A stretch of 64,000 nt of DNA from Mycobacterium paraense (GCF_002101815.1 NZ_LQPM01000006.1:301258-365257), one strand, 5' to 3'; shown: positions 50,045 through 59,845, numbered from the stretch's first letter. Notes: generated by a model not told the origin, from the sequence alone. Numbers and translations are program-made.

Positions 50045-50827
50045 ATGACGCAACCACAGTTAGCCCTCGTGACCGGCGCGTCCAGCGGCATCGGGCTGGA
50101 ACTGGCCAAGCAGTTCGCCCAGCACGGCTTTGACCTCGTCGTGGCCGCCGAAGACGATGCCATCAAAGACGTGCCGGAAAAGCTTTCCCAGTGGAGCGCC
50201 GCCGTGCAGCCGGTGCAGGTGGACCTGCGCACCCCGGAAGGGGTGGAGCACCTCTACCAGAGCACGATCGAGGGCGACCGCGTGCTGGCCGCAGCGGCAC
50301 TCAATGCGGGCATCGGGCGCGGCGAGATGTTCCTCAAGAGCGAGCTCGCCGACGACCTCAGCATCGTCGACCTCAACGTGCGCTCGACGGTGCATCTGGC
50401 CAAGCTGGTGCTGCGCGACATGGCCAACCGCGACACGGGCAAAGTGCTGTTCACGTCGTCCATCGCGTCTCAGATGCCGGGCTCCTATCAGCCGGTGTAC
50501 AACGCGTCGAAGTCCTTCGTCCAGTCGTTCGCCGAGGCGCTTCGTGACGAATTGCGCGACACGTCAATCACTGTCACGGCTCTGATGCCCGGGCCGACGG
50601 ACACCAACTTCTTCGGGCGCGCCAAAATGGTCGACTCGCTGATGGGCAAGGGCCCCAAGGACGATCCCGCCAAGGTCGCGCGGCAGGGCTTCGAGGCCTT
50701 GATGCGCGGCGACCAGAAGGTGGTCGCGGGATCGGTCCTGGTCAAGGCGATGGGCATGGCGAACCGCGTGCTGCCCGATCAGCTCAAAGCCGTTGGCAAC
50801 CGGGTCATGTCGATGCCGCGGGGCTGA
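50045..50827 (+). CDS. Short-chain dehydrogenase/reductase (SDR)
   Basis: At 260 residues, this is a classical SDR: TGASSGIG at 10-17 binds the cofactor, NAGIG follows strand 4, and the catalytic Tyr152 and Lys156 are in YNASK with Ser138/139 before them. Ala-Glu-Asp after the second strand suggests NAD rather than NADP, though weakly. The substrate is unknown. It follows era by 40 bases but is probably not functionally linked. It is absent between era and amiA2 in M. tuberculosis as I recall it. Confidence 0.88.
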   Translation: MTQPQLALVTGASSGIGLELAKQFAQHGFDLVVAAEDDAIKDVPEKLSQWSAAVQPVQVDLRTPEGVEHLYQSTIEGDRVLAAAALNAGIGRGEMFLKSELADDLSIVDLNVRSTVHLAKLVLRDMANRDTGKVLFTSSIASQMPGSYQPVYNASKSFVQSFAEALRDELRDTSITVTALMPGPTDTNFFGRAKMVDSLMGKGPKDDPAKVARQGFEALMRGDQKVVAGSVLVKAMGMANRVLPDQLKAVGNRVMSMPRG

Positions 50828-50834
50828 TAGCGGG

Positions 50835-52292
50835 CTAAGCCAGCACCCGGATCGTCTGCAGCGACGGGTCGGCCGCGTCGGGAACGTTCATCCCCGCCTT
50901 CACCCCGGAACACAGGTAGTCCAGCACGGCGTCGTTGAGGCGCTCGCCGGGCACGACGGCGGGGATGCCGGGGGGATAGGGGGTGACCTGTTCGGCGGAG
51001 ATCCGCCCCGCGGCCCGGTCGGTGGGCACCGCCTCGGAGCGCCCGAAGAACGCGTCGCGCGGCGGGCACACGTTGTCCAATTGCAGTTCCTCGGGTGACG
51101 GCAGGTCGATCCGCGGCGGAGGGTCGAAATCGCTGGCGGCCCTGCGCCATTCGGCGAGCGCCTGGGTGAGGCGTCCGGCGGTGGTCTTGTCGTCGGCCAT
51201 GGACAGGGTCGCCAAAATGCGGCGGTGGTCGCTCATCCCGATATCGATGTGGGCGTGCGAGCGCAGCCAGTCGGCGGCCTGATATCCAGAGGTGCCCGTC
51301 GCCGACACGTCCATCATCACCTGCATCCGGTCCAGGTCGTGGGACGCCTCCACCCCGAGCAGCTCGTCGTCCAGCACCTCCACGTCCGGGATCAGTTCGA
51401 TGTCCTGGCGCAGCTCGTGCGCCAAATCCAATGCGGCACCGAGCAAGTCGTGACCGTGCTCGACCATCTGCCGGCGCCAGCCGTCGATCGCGGCGTAGAC
51501 CAGGACGCTGGGGCTGGTGGTCATCAGCAGATCCGCGCAGGCCGACAGGCGATCCTGGTCGATCCGGTCGCCCTGCAGGTGGAACACCGAGCCTTGTTCG
51601 AAACCGGCGCCCATCTTGTGCACGCTGACCACGCAGATGTCCGCGCCGGCGTCCATCGCCCAGGTCGGCAGGTCCTCGTGGAAGGGCAGATGAGCGCCCC
51701 ACGCCTCGTCGATGATCAACGGCTTGCCGCGCGCGTGGCACACCTCGGCGATCCCGGCGATGTCGGCGCAGGTGCCGTAAGGGCTGGGGCTCACGACGAG
51801 CGCGCCGGCGGCGTCGGGGTGCTTGGCCCACGCCTCCTCGACCTGCTCGGGGGAGGGCGGATGGGAGAAATGGCGTTCGGCGTCCCAGCGGGGTGTGATC
51901 CAACGGGGCTGCACGCCGGAGAAGATCAGGCCCGCCACCACGGACTTGTGGCTGTCGCGGCTCACCAGCAGGCTGCCGTCGCCGCCGGCCACGGCCATCA
52001 TCGCGGCCTTCACCGACAGGGAGCTGCCGCAGGTGGAAAACCATGCGATGTCGGCCCCCACGGCGTCCGCCATCAGGTCCTCCGCGTGCTTGAGGTATCC
52101 GTTGCTGGTCCGGCGGTCATCGAGCCCGCCGCTGGCCAGCACGTCATCGAGGAACGGTTCCCGGCCCAGCACCGCCAGCACCCGGTTGTCGGCCCCGCGG
52201 CCCTGCCGGTGCCCCGGTGGGGTGAACCCGTACCGGTTCTTTTCCCGATAGTCGGCGACCGCATTCAGCAGGGGAGCGTCAGATTGGTCCAT
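50835..52292 (-). CDS. PLP-dependent Orn/Lys/Arg decarboxylase family protein
   Basis: At 485 residues, this is a fold-type I PLP enzyme of the Orn/Lys/Arg decarboxylase major domain. The Schiff-base lysine is Lys226 (VVSVHKMG), Asp195 lies in IIDEAWGAH, and the C-terminal domain holds TPYPPGIPAVVPGE. Its size is that of the short SpeA/Cad-like decarboxylases of Gram-positive bacteria, not the ~900-residue mycobacterial type. The substrate (arginine, lysine or ornithine) cannot be told from sequence. The ATG at 52,292 is chosen because similarity starts there; the frame is open further upstream. It is convergent with the SDR gene. Confidence 0.88.
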   Translation of the reverse strand: MDQSDAPLLNAVADYREKNRYGFTPPGHRQGRGADNRVLAVLGREPFLDDVLASGGLDDRRTSNGYLKHAEDLMADAVGADIAWFSTCGSSLSVKAAMMAVAGGDGSLLVSRDSHKSVVAGLIFSGVQPRWITPRWDAERHFSHPPSPEQVEEAWAKHPDAAGALVVSPSPYGTCADIAGIAEVCHARGKPLIIDEAWGAHLPFHEDLPTWAMDAGADICVVSVHKMGAGFEQGSVFHLQGDRIDQDRLSACADLLMTTSPSVLVYAAIDGWRRQMVEHGHDLLGAALDLAHELRQDIELIPDVEVLDDELLGVEASHDLDRMQVMMDVSATGTSGYQAADWLRSHAHIDIGMSDHRRILATLSMADDKTTAGRLTQALAEWRRAASDFDPPPRIDLPSPEELQLDNVCPPRDAFFGRSEAVPTDRAAGRISAEQVTPYPPGIPAVVPGERLNDAVLDYLCSGVKAGMNVPDAADPSLQTIRVLA

Positions 52293-52350
52293 GCAATGGG
52301 GATACCCGCGTTGTCGCGGGCTAAGAGCGCGGCCTCGCGGCCGCGGCGGC

Positions 52351-53847
52351 TCACATACGCGACGGCGGCGCCCCGGCAGGCGGGGTGTCGGCACCGGCGT
52401 GCCACCACACCGGCGGCTGCCTGGTGGACCAGCCGCAGACGGCCTCCAACTCGGCGGCCAGCGAGATCAGCAGGCCCTCACTGTTTGCTGGCCCCATCAG
52501 CTGCACGCCGATCGGCAAACCCTCGGAGGTAAATCCCGCTGGCACGTTGATCGAAGGCCACCCCAGCAGGTTCCACGGCCAGGTCAACGGGCACGCGGCG
52601 ATCATGGCGCGGTCGGTGCCGAAGCTGCCCAACCGGTCGAACGCGCGCGCCAACGGCGGCGGCTCGGCGGTGGTCGGGGCCAGCACCACGTCGACGATGT
52701 CGAAGATGGAGCCGACCCGGCGCTGGTCGGCCGCCTCGTGGCGGCGCGCGCTGCGCAGAATCGCCTGCCCGAGCACCTGGCCGAGGCGCAGGTTGGACAC
52801 GGTGCGGGGGTCCAGGATCACGCCGTCGCCCAGCCGCTCCTCCCAATCCCGCAGGCCCGCGGTGGACCGGGCCAGGAAGTTCCACGACAACCGAAGTCCG
52901 TAGTCGGGATTGCCGGGCACCACCTTGTGCCCGAGCAGCTCGAGTTGCTTGCCCATCGCCCGCGTCGCCGCGAGGATCTCGGGGTGCAGCTTGGTCCGAA
53001 AACCGTTGTACGGGAACCGGGTCGACAGCGCGATGTTCAGCGGGCCGGGCGCCTTGCCGACATAGTCGGACGCCGTGATCGGGGGCGGCTTGTGCCGGTC
53101 GCCCTCGACGTTGCCTGACGCGGCGTCGAGCACCAGCGCCGCGTCGGCCACGGTGCGGGCCAGCACGCCGTTGACCGTGATGCCGTTGAACGCCTCGGGC
53201 AGCGGCCAGGTGGAGATGCGGCCGCGCTGCGGCTTGATGCCGACCAGGTGCGTCCAGGCCGCGGGGATGCGCACGCTGCCGGCGCCGTCGGAGCCGATGG
53301 CGGCGGTGACCAGGCCCGCCGCCACGGCGGCCGCACTACCGCCCGACGATCCGCCCGGGGTGTGCCGCCGCGACCAGGGATTGCGGGTGTGGCCGAAGCC
53401 CGGCCCGCTGGTGAACGGCCATTGCCCCAGCTCGCAGGTGTTCGTCTTGCCGACGATCACGGCGCCGGCAGCCTTCAGGCGGCGCACCACCTCGGCGTCC
53501 TGGGTCGCGGGCGCGACGTACCCCTGGGTGCCGAAGGCGGTGGGCACTCCGGCGACGTCGACGTCGTCCTTGACCGCGATCGGGATGCCCAGCAACGGCG
53601 CGGTGTCCCCGGCGGCGCGTCGCCGGTCGGCCTCCGCCGCGTCGGCCAGCGCCGACTCGGTCAGCACCACCCGGAAGGCGTTCAGCGTCGGCTGGCTGGA
53701 ATGGATGGCGTGCAGCGAACGGCTCACGAGTGTGGTGGACGTCACTGAGCGGCTGGCCAGCTGATATAGCAGGTCAGTCAGTGTAGGCAAGCGCTGACCG
53801 CCGGATCCGGAAATGGACCCGGTGCCCGCCCCGGAAGCGCCGATCAC
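52351..53847 (-). CDS. amiA2: Amidase AmiA2
   Basis: This is an amidase-signature hydrolase of about 498 residues with the Ser-cisSer-Lys triad: Lys near 93 (AVKDDVD), the GGSSGGS loop near 165-171 and Ser near 191 (GSDGAGSVRIPA). It is close to M. tuberculosis AmiA2 (484 residues) from ISGSGGQRLPTLTDLLYQLA onward. The GTG at 53,847 aligns with that protein's start; an ATG at 53,880 is the alternative and neither has a good ribosome site. The physiological amide is unknown. It is divergent from recO, 61 bases apart. Confidence 0.9.
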   Translation of the reverse strand: MIGASGAGTGSISGSGGQRLPTLTDLLYQLASRSVTSTTLVSRSLHAIHSSQPTLNAFRVVLTESALADAAEADRRRAAGDTAPLLGIPIAVKDDVDVAGVPTAFGTQGYVAPATQDAEVVRRLKAAGAVIVGKTNTCELGQWPFTSGPGFGHTRNPWSRRHTPGGSSGGSAAAVAAGLVTAAIGSDGAGSVRIPAAWTHLVGIKPQRGRISTWPLPEAFNGITVNGVLARTVADAALVLDAASGNVEGDRHKPPPITASDYVGKAPGPLNIALSTRFPYNGFRTKLHPEILAATRAMGKQLELLGHKVVPGNPDYGLRLSWNFLARSTAGLRDWEERLGDGVILDPRTVSNLRLGQVLGQAILRSARRHEAADQRRVGSIFDIVDVVLAPTTAEPPPLARAFDRLGSFGTDRAMIAACPLTWPWNLLGWPSINVPAGFTSEGLPIGVQLMGPANSEGLLISLAAELEAVCGWSTRQPPVWWHAGADTPPAGAPPSRM

Positions 53848-53908
53848 GGGGTACGAGACTAACGGCGCGGATACCCGCATTGTCGCGGCGGGGTGCAAAA
53901 CTATGGTG

Positions 53909-54706
53909 ATGCGGCTATATCGAGACCGAGCTGTGGTGTTGCGCCAGCACAAGCTCGGCGAAGCCGACCGGATCGTCACCCTGCTGACCCGCGACCATGG
54001 CCTGGTCCGCGCGGTGGCCAAGGGCGTGCGCCGCACCCGCAGCAAATTCGGTGCCCGGCTGGAGCCGTTTGCCCACATCGACGCGCAGCTGCACCCCGGC
54101 CGCAATCTCGACATCGTCACCCAGGTCGTCTCCATCGACGCGTTCGCTACCGACATCGTCAGCGACTACGGCCGGTACACCTGCGGGTGCGCGATGCTGG
54201 AAACCGCCGAACGCCTCGCCGGCGAGGAGCGGGCGCCCGCCCCGGCGCTGCACCGGCTCACGGTGGGCGCGCTGCGCGCGGTGGCCGAGGGACGCCGGCC
54301 GCGTGACCTGTTGCTGGACGCCTACCTGCTGCGCGCCATGGGAATCGCCGGATGGGCGCCCGCGCTGTCCGAGTGCGCCCGGTGCGCCACACCCGGCCCG
54401 CATCGGGCGTTTCACGTCGCCGCCGGGGGCAGCGTCTGCCCGCACTGCCGCCCGGCCGGCTCGACCACCCCGCCGCCGGGTGTGCTGGATCTGATGGCCG
54501 CGCTGCACGACGGGGACTGGGAGGCCGCCGAGGCGTCGCCGCAATCGCACCGCGGCTACGTCAGCGGGCTGGTGGCCGCGCACTTGCAGTGGCATCTGGA
54601 ACGGCAGCTCAAAACGTTGCCGCTGGTAGAGCGGACATACCAGGTCGACCGCACCATCGCCGAACGGCGCGCAGCGCTGATCGGGCAGGATACTGCCTGT
54701 GGCTGA
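53909..54706 (+). CDS. recO: DNA repair protein RecO
   Basis: RecO loads RecA on SSB-coated DNA in the RecFOR pathway. The N-terminal OB fold starts [20 protein letters not shown]; a zinc motif is formed by CARC and CPHC in the C-terminal half. Starting at 53,909 gives 265 residues, the length of M. tuberculosis RecO; ATG 53,903 is an alternative. The stop overlaps uppS by 8 bases, so recO, uppS and the next small gene form an operon. Confidence 0.95.
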   Translation: MRLYRDRAVVLRQHKLGEADRIVTLLTRDHGLVRAVAKGVRRTRSKFGARLEPFAHIDAQLHPGRNLDIVTQVVSIDAFATDIVSDYGRYTCGCAMLETAERLAGEERAPAPALHRLTVGALRAVAEGRRPRDLLLDAYLLRAMGIAGWAPALSECARCATPGPHRAFHVAAGGSVCPHCRPAGSTTPPPGVLDLMAALHDGDWEAAEASPQSHRGYVSGLVAAHLQWHLERQLKTLPLVERTYQVDRTIAERRAALIGQDTACG

Positions 54707-55583
54707 GCGCAAGCCGAAGTCGACCGACTTCCCGCAGCTGCCCCCCGCGCCCGACGACTACCCGGTCTTTCCCGACAAATCGACCTGGCCCGTCGCCTTC
54801 CCGGAGCTGCCGCCGTCGCCCGGCGGCGGCCCGCGCCGCCCCCCGCAGCACACCTCCAAGGCGGCCGCGCCGCGGATTCCGGCCGACCGATTGCCCAATC
54901 ATGTGGCCATTGTGATGGACGGCAACGGCCGCTGGGCCACCCAGCGCGGTCTCAGCCGGACCGACGGCCATCGGGCGGGCGAGGCGGTCGTCATCGACAT
55001 CGTCTGCGGCGCAATCGAAATCGGGATCAAGTGGTTGAGCCTTTACGCGTTTTCCACCGAGAACTGGAAGCGTTCGCCCGAGGAGGTCCGCTTCCTGATG
55101 GGATTCAACCGCGACGTGGTGCGCATGCGCCGGGTCAACCTCAACACGATCGGGGTGCGGATCCGGTGGGTCGGTTCGCGGCCCCGCCTGTGGCGCAGCG
55201 TGATCAACGAATTGGCGATCGCCGAGGCGATGACGGACGGCAACGACGTCATCACCGTCAATTACTGCGTGAACTACGGCGGCCGCGCCGAGATCACCGA
55301 ATCCGCAAGGGAGATAGCCCGTTTGGTGGAGGCGGGCAGGCTGAAGCCCGACCGGATCAGCGAGTCGACGATCTCGCGGCACATGCAGCGGCCCGACATC
55401 CCCGACGTGGACCTGTTCCTGCGGACGTCGGGGGAGCAGCGGTCCAGCAATTTCATGTTGTGGCAGGCGGCGTACGCGGAGTACATCTTTCAGGACAAGC
55501 TGTGGCCCGATTACGACCGCCGCGACTTGTGGGCGGCCTGCGAGGAGTACGCGGACCGCAATCGACGGTTCGGGAGCGCCTGA
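54699..55583 (+). CDS. uppS: Decaprenyl diphosphate synthase (cis-prenyltransferase)
   Basis: This enzyme makes the long-chain Z-polyprenyl diphosphate that carries cell-wall sugars. At 294 residues, it has a mycobacterial Pro-rich N-terminal extension (about 65 residues) followed by the UppS core: catalytic Asp74 in [15 protein letters not shown], and the [15 protein letters not shown] block near the end. It corresponds to Rv2361c, which makes decaprenyl diphosphate. GTG start overlapping recO; its TGA shares a base with the ATG of the next gene. Confidence 0.96.
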   Translation: MAERKPKSTDFPQLPPAPDDYPVFPDKSTWPVAFPELPPSPGGGPRRPPQHTSKAAAPRIPADRLPNHVAIVMDGNGRWATQRGLSRTDGHRAGEAVVIDIVCGAIEIGIKWLSLYAFSTENWKRSPEEVRFLMGFNRDVVRMRRVNLNTIGVRIRWVGSRPRLWRSVINELAIAEAMTDGNDVITVNYCVNYGGRAEITESAREIARLVEAGRLKPDRISESTISRHMQRPDIPDVDLFLRTSGEQRSSNFMLWQAAYAEYIFQDKLWPDYDRRDLWAACEEYADRNRRFGSA

Positions 55584-56011
55584 TGCCATCACTGCAGGAG
55601 CGGCTGGCTTCGATACTGCGGGACGCCCTTCCGATCGAGGAGGAGCCCGACGGCGCGCTGACGCTGCGCCACAACGGCACGCTGGCCTCGCTGCGGGTGG
55701 TCAACATCGCCGAGGGCCTCGACCTGGTGTCGCTGACCCAGATCCTGGCCTGGGATCTGCCCCTGACCAAGAAGATCAGCGACCAGATCGCCAAGCAGGC
55801 GCACGACAGCAACTTCGGCAGCGTGACGGTGGTCGAGAAGGTCAATCAGAAGGCGGTGCAACGCAATTCCGGCAAGGCCGCGGCCAAGACCGCGGACGTG
55901 ATGCTGCGCTACAACTTTCCCGGCGGCGGCCTGACCGACGACGCGCTGCGCACCATGATCCTGCTGGTGCTCGACACGGGCGCGGAGATAAGACGTTCGG
56001 TGATCCGCTAG
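55583..56011 (+). CDS. Conserved mycobacterial protein of unknown function (Rv2360c-like)
   Basis: At 142 residues, it is soluble with no signal peptide. It starts PSLQERLASILRD and contains NGTLASLRVVNIAEGLDLVSL and, near the end, MLRYNFPGGGLTDDALRTMI. Overall it resembles the small alpha/beta fold of YbjN and secretion-chaperone-like proteins, but I cannot assign a function. The ATG overlaps the uppS stop (TGATG), so it is translated with recO-uppS. Its TAG overlaps the convergent hydrolase stop at a shared CTAG. Confidence 0.85.
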   Translation: MPSLQERLASILRDALPIEEEPDGALTLRHNGTLASLRVVNIAEGLDLVSLTQILAWDLPLTKKISDQIAKQAHDSNFGSVTVVEKVNQKAVQRNSGKAAAKTADVMLRYNFPGGGLTDDALRTMILLVLDTGAEIRRSVIR

Positions 56012-57000
56012 GACACCGCCGCCTGGGTCGGCGTGCCCTCGAGCGTCTCCTCGCGGCCGCCGGTGCGCAGCAGCGCCGGCATCGTGTTCGGGTCGTAAAC
56101 GGCCGGGCGGGTCGAGTCGACGAACCGCTCAATGACCTCGACGAAGCGGTCGGGGTGGTCGTGGAACGGCATGTGTCCGGAGTCCTCGAAGATCTCCATG
56201 CGGGAACCGGGCATCGCGGCGTGCGCGGTGTGCGCGTGATCCACCGGGATGATCAGATCGTCCTCGCCCCAAATGATCTGCACCGGAACGGATTCCACGA
56301 GATAGCTGCGGTCCAGCATGGTGACGTATTGACCGCGCGCGTCCACCACCGATCGCAGGGTGCGCGCGAACGCCGCCAGCCCGTCGCGGTCCAGGAAGCC
56401 CTCGAGCAGGTCGACGACCTCGGCGGCATCGCGGCCGAACCTGGTGGAACCCAGCGCGGACTGCACGGCGCGGCCGACGCGCCGGATCGTGGGCATCACC
56501 CCGGGCGCGCGCAGTACGCCGAGCGCCTCGGCGCCCAGCGGCATCGCCGCCAACCGCAACGCCAGGCTCACGTCCTTCGCGACGCCGCCGGCGCTCACCA
56601 GCACGATGCGCTCCACCAGCTGGGGGTATTGGTAGGCGAATTGCATCGCGACGCCGCCGCCGAACGAATGCCCGACGACGGTGACGCGGTCGATGCCGAG
56701 CACGGCGAGCAAATCGCGCATGCCGTTGGCGAAGGCCGGCAGGGAGTAGTCGGCGTGCGGCTTGTCGGACTCGCCGTGGCCCAGCAGGTCCGGCGCGATG
56801 ACGGTGAACCGCTGCGCAAGCTTGGCGTGCACCGTGTCCCATGACTTGGAGTTGTCGCCGACGCCGTGGATCAGCAGCAGGGCCGGTCCCGACCCCGCGA
56901 TCCGGAAGGCACGGCGGTACCCGTGGATCGTGCGGAATTGCAGTGACGGGGCCTCGACCTCGCGGACCGGCCGCAGACGGGGCGATAGTTCCTTGCGCAT
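56008..57000 (-). CDS. Alpha/beta hydrolase (Rv2715-like)
   Basis: At 330 residues, the nucleophile is Ser112 in GHSFGG, the acid is in WGEDDLIIP, and the histidine in DSGHMPFHDHP. The oxyanion region is LLIHGVGDNS. It closely resembles the M. tuberculosis hydrolase Rv2715, which lies elsewhere in that genome, so this is probably a paralogue at a new site. The substrate is unknown. The ATG at 57,000 has AAGGGAAG about 10 bases upstream. Confidence 0.88.
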   Translation of the reverse strand: MRKELSPRLRPVREVEAPSLQFRTIHGYRRAFRIAGSGPALLLIHGVGDNSKSWDTVHAKLAQRFTVIAPDLLGHGESDKPHADYSLPAFANGMRDLLAVLGIDRVTVVGHSFGGGVAMQFAYQYPQLVERIVLVSAGGVAKDVSLALRLAAMPLGAEALGVLRAPGVMPTIRRVGRAVQSALGSTRFGRDAAEVVDLLEGFLDRDGLAAFARTLRSVVDARGQYVTMLDRSYLVESVPVQIIWGEDDLIIPVDHAHTAHAAMPGSRMEIFEDSGHMPFHDHPDRFVEVIERFVDSTRPAVYDPNTMPALLRTGGREETLEGTPTQAAVS

Positions 57001-57111
57001 CGTGTGCTCACTTCCCTTGAGGTGTTGTCTCGGCCCGTGGGCCACTCATGGGTAGGAGCACGCGGCGGACGCGTGTCGGACACTTTTTTCAGAAACTTTT
57101 TTCCCGCGCGC

Positions 57112-57504
57112 CTAGGAGCGGCACTGGGCGCAGGTTCCGAAGATCTCGATGGTGTGGCTGACGTCGGAATAGCCGTGCTTGGCGGCCACCTGCGCCGCCC
57201 ATTCCTCGACCTCGTGATCGCCCACCTCGATGGTGGAACCGCAGCATCGGCACACCAGATGGTGGTGGTGATGTTCCGAGCACCTGCGGTACACCGACTC
57301 GCCGGTGTCGGTGCGCAGCGTGTCGACCATGCCCGTCGCCGCCATCGACTGCAGCGTCCGGTACACCGTGGTCAGGCCGATGTTCTCGCCGCGGCGGCGC
57401 AGCTCGTCGTGCAGCTCCTGGGCCGAGCGGAATTCGTCCAGGGTGTCCAGCAGCGTGGCGATCGCGGCCCGCTGGCGGGTGGAGCGCACGCTGGCGCCCG
57501 TCAC
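57112..57504 (-). CDS. zur: Zinc uptake regulator Zur (FurB)
   Basis: This 130-residue Fur-family repressor turns off zinc uptake and alternative ribosomal protein genes when zinc is bound. It has a winged helix (GLTTVYRTLQSMA), a His-rich loop (EHHHHHLVCRCCG), and structural zinc sites Cys85/Cys88 and Cys125/Cys128. The GTG at 57,504 overlaps the smtB stop by 4 bases (GTGA), so the two are co-translated, as in M. tuberculosis (Rv2358-Rv2359). Confidence 0.95.
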   Translation of the reverse strand: MTGASVRSTRQRAAIATLLDTLDEFRSAQELHDELRRRGENIGLTTVYRTLQSMAATGMVDTLRTDTGESVYRRCSEHHHHHLVCRCCGSTIEVGDHEVEEWAAQVAAKHGYSDVSHTIEIFGTCAQCRS

Positions 57505-57926
57505 GGTGTGTCCTCGCTCGCGTGGGCGACCGCGTCGACGACGATGTGCGCCAGGTGGTGGTCCGCCAGCCGATAGAGCACCTCGCGGCCCGACCGTTCG
57601 CCGGCCACCACGCCCGCCGCCTTCAGGATCTTGAGATGCTGGCTGACCAGCGGCTGCGGCACGCCGAGCGCGTCGACCAGTTCGTGTACGCAGCGGTGCG
57701 ATTCGCGCAACTGCAGGACGATGGCGATCCGCACGGGCGCGGCCAGCGCGCGCAACAGCTCGCCCGCGGCATCGAGGATCTCCCGCGGCGGCGGGACGGG
57801 GTATTCGGGGAACTCCGCGTGCTCACCCGGGCCGGCCCCGCCATGCTCGTGGGGCAGCACGCTCAGCTCGGATCCCATGTCGTCGCCGGCGGCGGCCGGC
57901 ACCGAAGACGTTGAGGACGTCGCCAT
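57501..57926 (-). CDS. smtB: ArsR/SmtB-family zinc-sensing repressor SmtB
   Basis: At 141 residues, the winged helix-turn-helix is VPQPLVSQHLKILKAAGVV, and the alpha-5 metal site is DHHLAHIVVDAVAH near the C-terminus. Zinc binding releases it from DNA and derepresses itself and zur. The ATG at 57,926 matches the length of M. tuberculosis SmtB (135); the N-terminal ~40 residues are variable. A palindromic operator lies 68 bases upstream. Confidence 0.93.
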   Translation of the reverse strand: MATSSTSSVPAAAGDDMGSELSVLPHEHGGAGPGEHAEFPEYPVPPPREILDAAGELLRALAAPVRIAIVLQLRESHRCVHELVDALGVPQPLVSQHLKILKAAGVVAGERSGREVLYRLADHHLAHIVVDAVAHASEDTP

Positions 57927-57993
57927 GGGAGAGTCATCACCTCGAGAACTGGGAGGCCCGCCGCGGGAATCGCGATCGGCGCTTTCCACTGTC

Positions 57994-58013
57994 ACATGCG
58001 TAATGACGCATGT
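57994..58013. promoter_or_regulatory. SmtB operator palindrome between smtB and glyS
   Basis: ACATGCGTAATGACGCATGT is an inverted repeat with perfect 8-base arms around a 4-base centre. Its place upstream of smtB fits autoregulation of the smtB-zur operon. The glyS start is 101 bases away on the other side. Confidence 0.65.
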
Positions 58014-58114
58014 CAAAGTTCGCCGCGCCGGTCGATACCATGGCTGATGTTTTGCGAGCGGCGCCTCGGCGGCGCCCCGTCTGCCTGGATCTTCGAGAAG
58101 GAGTGCACAGCCCC

Positions 58115-59500
58115 GTGGCGTCCGTCATCGACACCGTAGTCAACCTCGCCAAACGGCGGGGCTTCGTCTTTCCCTCGGGCGAGATCTACGGGGGCACCAA
58201 ATCGGCGTGGGACTACGGCCCGCTGGGCGTGGAGCTCAAGGAGAACATCAAGCGCCAGTGGTGGCGCGCGGTGGTTACCGGCCGCGACGACGTGGTCGGG
58301 CTCGACTCGTCGATCATCCTGCCCCGGCAGGTGTGGGTGGCCTCCGGCCACGTCGAGGTCTTCCACGACCCGCTGGTCGAGTGCCTGAACTGCCACCACC
58401 GGCACCGCCAGGACCACATGCAGGAGGCCTACGCGGCGAAGAAGAACATCGCCGACCCCGATTCGGTCCCGATGAGCGAGATCGTCTGCCCGGATTGCGG
58501 GACCAAGGGGCAGTGGACCGAGCCCCGCGAGTTCAACATGATGCTCAAGACGTACCTCGGCCCGATCGAGACCGAGGAGGGGCTGCACTACCTGCGTCCC
58601 GAGACCGCGCAGGGCATCTTCGTCAACTTCGCCAACGTCGTGACGACCGCGCGTCGCAAGCCGCCGTTCGGCATCGGGCAGATCGGCAAGAGCTTCCGCA
58701 ACGAGATCACCCCGGGCAACTTCATCTTCCGCACCCGCGAGTTCGAGCAGATGGAGATGGAGTTCTTCGTGGAGCCGTCGACCGCCAAGGACTGGCATCA
58801 GTACTGGATCGACACGCGGCTGCAGTGGTATGTCGATCTGGGCATCGACCCGCAGAACCTGCGCCTGTACGAGCACCCGCAGGACAAGCTGTCGCACTAC
58901 TCGGACCGCACCGTCGACATCGAGTACAAGTTCGGCTTCGCCGGCAATCCGTGGGGCGAGCTGGAAGGCGTCGCCAACCGCACCGACTTCGATTTGTCAA
59001 CGCACGCAAAGCATTCCGGGGCCGACCTGTCGTTCTACGACCAGGTCACCGACTCCCGGTACACGCCCTACGTCATCGAGCCCGCGGCCGGCCTGACGCG
59101 GTCGTTCATGGCGTTTCTCGTCGACGCCTACAGCGAGGACGAAGCCCCCAACGCCAAGGGCGCCATGGAAAAGCGGACCGTTCTGCGGCTCGACCCGCGG
59201 CTGGCGCCGGTCAAGGCGGCGGTGCTGCCGCTGTCCCGGCACGCCGACCTGAGCCCCAAGGCTCGCGACCTCGCGGCCGAACTGCGCAAGTGCTGGAACA
59301 TCGATTTCGACGACGCCGGGGCCATCGGCCGCCGGTATCGGCGCCAGGACGAGGTCGGCACGCCGTTCTGCGTGACCGTCGACTTCGACTCGCTCGAGGA
59401 CGACGCCGTGACCGTGCGCGAGCGCGACACCATGACGCAGGATCGGGTCGCGATCGGCGCCGTCGGCGATTACCTGGCGGCCCGCCTGAAGGGCTGCTAG
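58115..59500 (+). CDS. glyS: Glycyl-tRNA synthetase
   Basis: This class II alpha2-type GlyRS has 461 residues. Motif 1 region [16 protein letters not shown], motif 2 [18 protein letters not shown] and motif 3 [10 protein letters not shown] are present, followed by an anticodon-binding domain ([18 protein letters not shown]). An insertion carries a CxxC pair at Cys90/Cys93 (CLNC) and another at Cys125/Cys128 (CPDC), a zinc ribbon. M. tuberculosis GlyS as I recall it lacks these cysteines. GTG 58,115 has AGAAGGAG at 58,096-58,103; the GTG at 58,103 overlaps that site. It is divergent from smtB. Confidence 0.95.
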   Translation: MASVIDTVVNLAKRRGFVFPSGEIYGGTKSAWDYGPLGVELKENIKRQWWRAVVTGRDDVVGLDSSIILPRQVWVASGHVEVFHDPLVECLNCHHRHRQDHMQEAYAAKKNIADPDSVPMSEIVCPDCGTKGQWTEPREFNMMLKTYLGPIETEEGLHYLRPETAQGIFVNFANVVTTARRKPPFGIGQIGKSFRNEITPGNFIFRTREFEQMEMEFFVEPSTAKDWHQYWIDTRLQWYVDLGIDPQNLRLYEHPQDKLSHYSDRTVDIEYKFGFAGNPWGELEGVANRTDFDLSTHAKHSGADLSFYDQVTDSRYTPYVIEPAAGLTRSFMAFLVDAYSEDEAPNAKGAMEKRTVLRLDPRLAPVKAAVLPLSRHADLSPKARDLAAELRKCWNIDFDDAGAIGRRYRRQDEVGTPFCVTVDFDSLEDDAVTVRERDTMTQDRVAIGAVGDYLAARLKGC

Positions 59501-59767
59501 GCGCCGCGCCACAAACGATTCGCACAATTCGTCTTCGCTTAATCGGCGTCATCGGTTGAATGCGTCGAGTAATTAAATTGCCCCCACCGCATTTGTTGCC
59601 GCGCATTCTGCTGTGCGGGCGGATCGGCGCTGCTGAGGGGCGTCTTGGCGCGCCACGCGCGACCGCCTGGCCGGTCGTCCGCCCCGTCGTTTTCGGATTG
59701 AATCAAGTTTGCGTTCTCGATTGATTCAAGTTTAGGAAAAAATAGGGCTTTTGCACGGTATTTGTCT

Positions 59768-59773
59768 TACGAT
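59768..59773 (+). promoter_or_regulatory. -10 element (TACGAT) of the first PPE transcript
   Basis: TACGAT fits the mycobacterial TANNNT -10 pattern and ends exactly 6 bases before the GTG at 59,780, the spacing of leaderless transcripts. The same context (CTTANGATC, then GTGGTG) recurs before the second PPE gene. The 240 bases before it are AT-richer and hold no gene. Confidence 0.6.
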
Positions 59774-59779
59774 CCGGCC

Positions 59780-59845
59780 GTGGTGTGTGTTGATTTCCGG
59801 GGGGCGACGAGGCCGCTGGTGCGGGCCGCTGAGCGGGGGTCGTGA
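59780..59845 (+). CDS. Putative leaderless leader peptide coupled to the first PPE gene
   Basis: This 21-codon frame begins [14 protein letters not shown] and ends RAAERGS. Its TGA shares the A of the PPE start (TGATG at 59,843-59,847). It has no Shine-Dalgarno site, but the promoter spacing predicts a 5' end at the GTG itself. The second PPE gene has the same architecture with a related N-terminus (VVSVD), which argues against chance. A role in coupling or regulating PPE translation is inferred. Confidence 0.55.
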   Translation: MVCVDFRGATRPLVRAAERGS

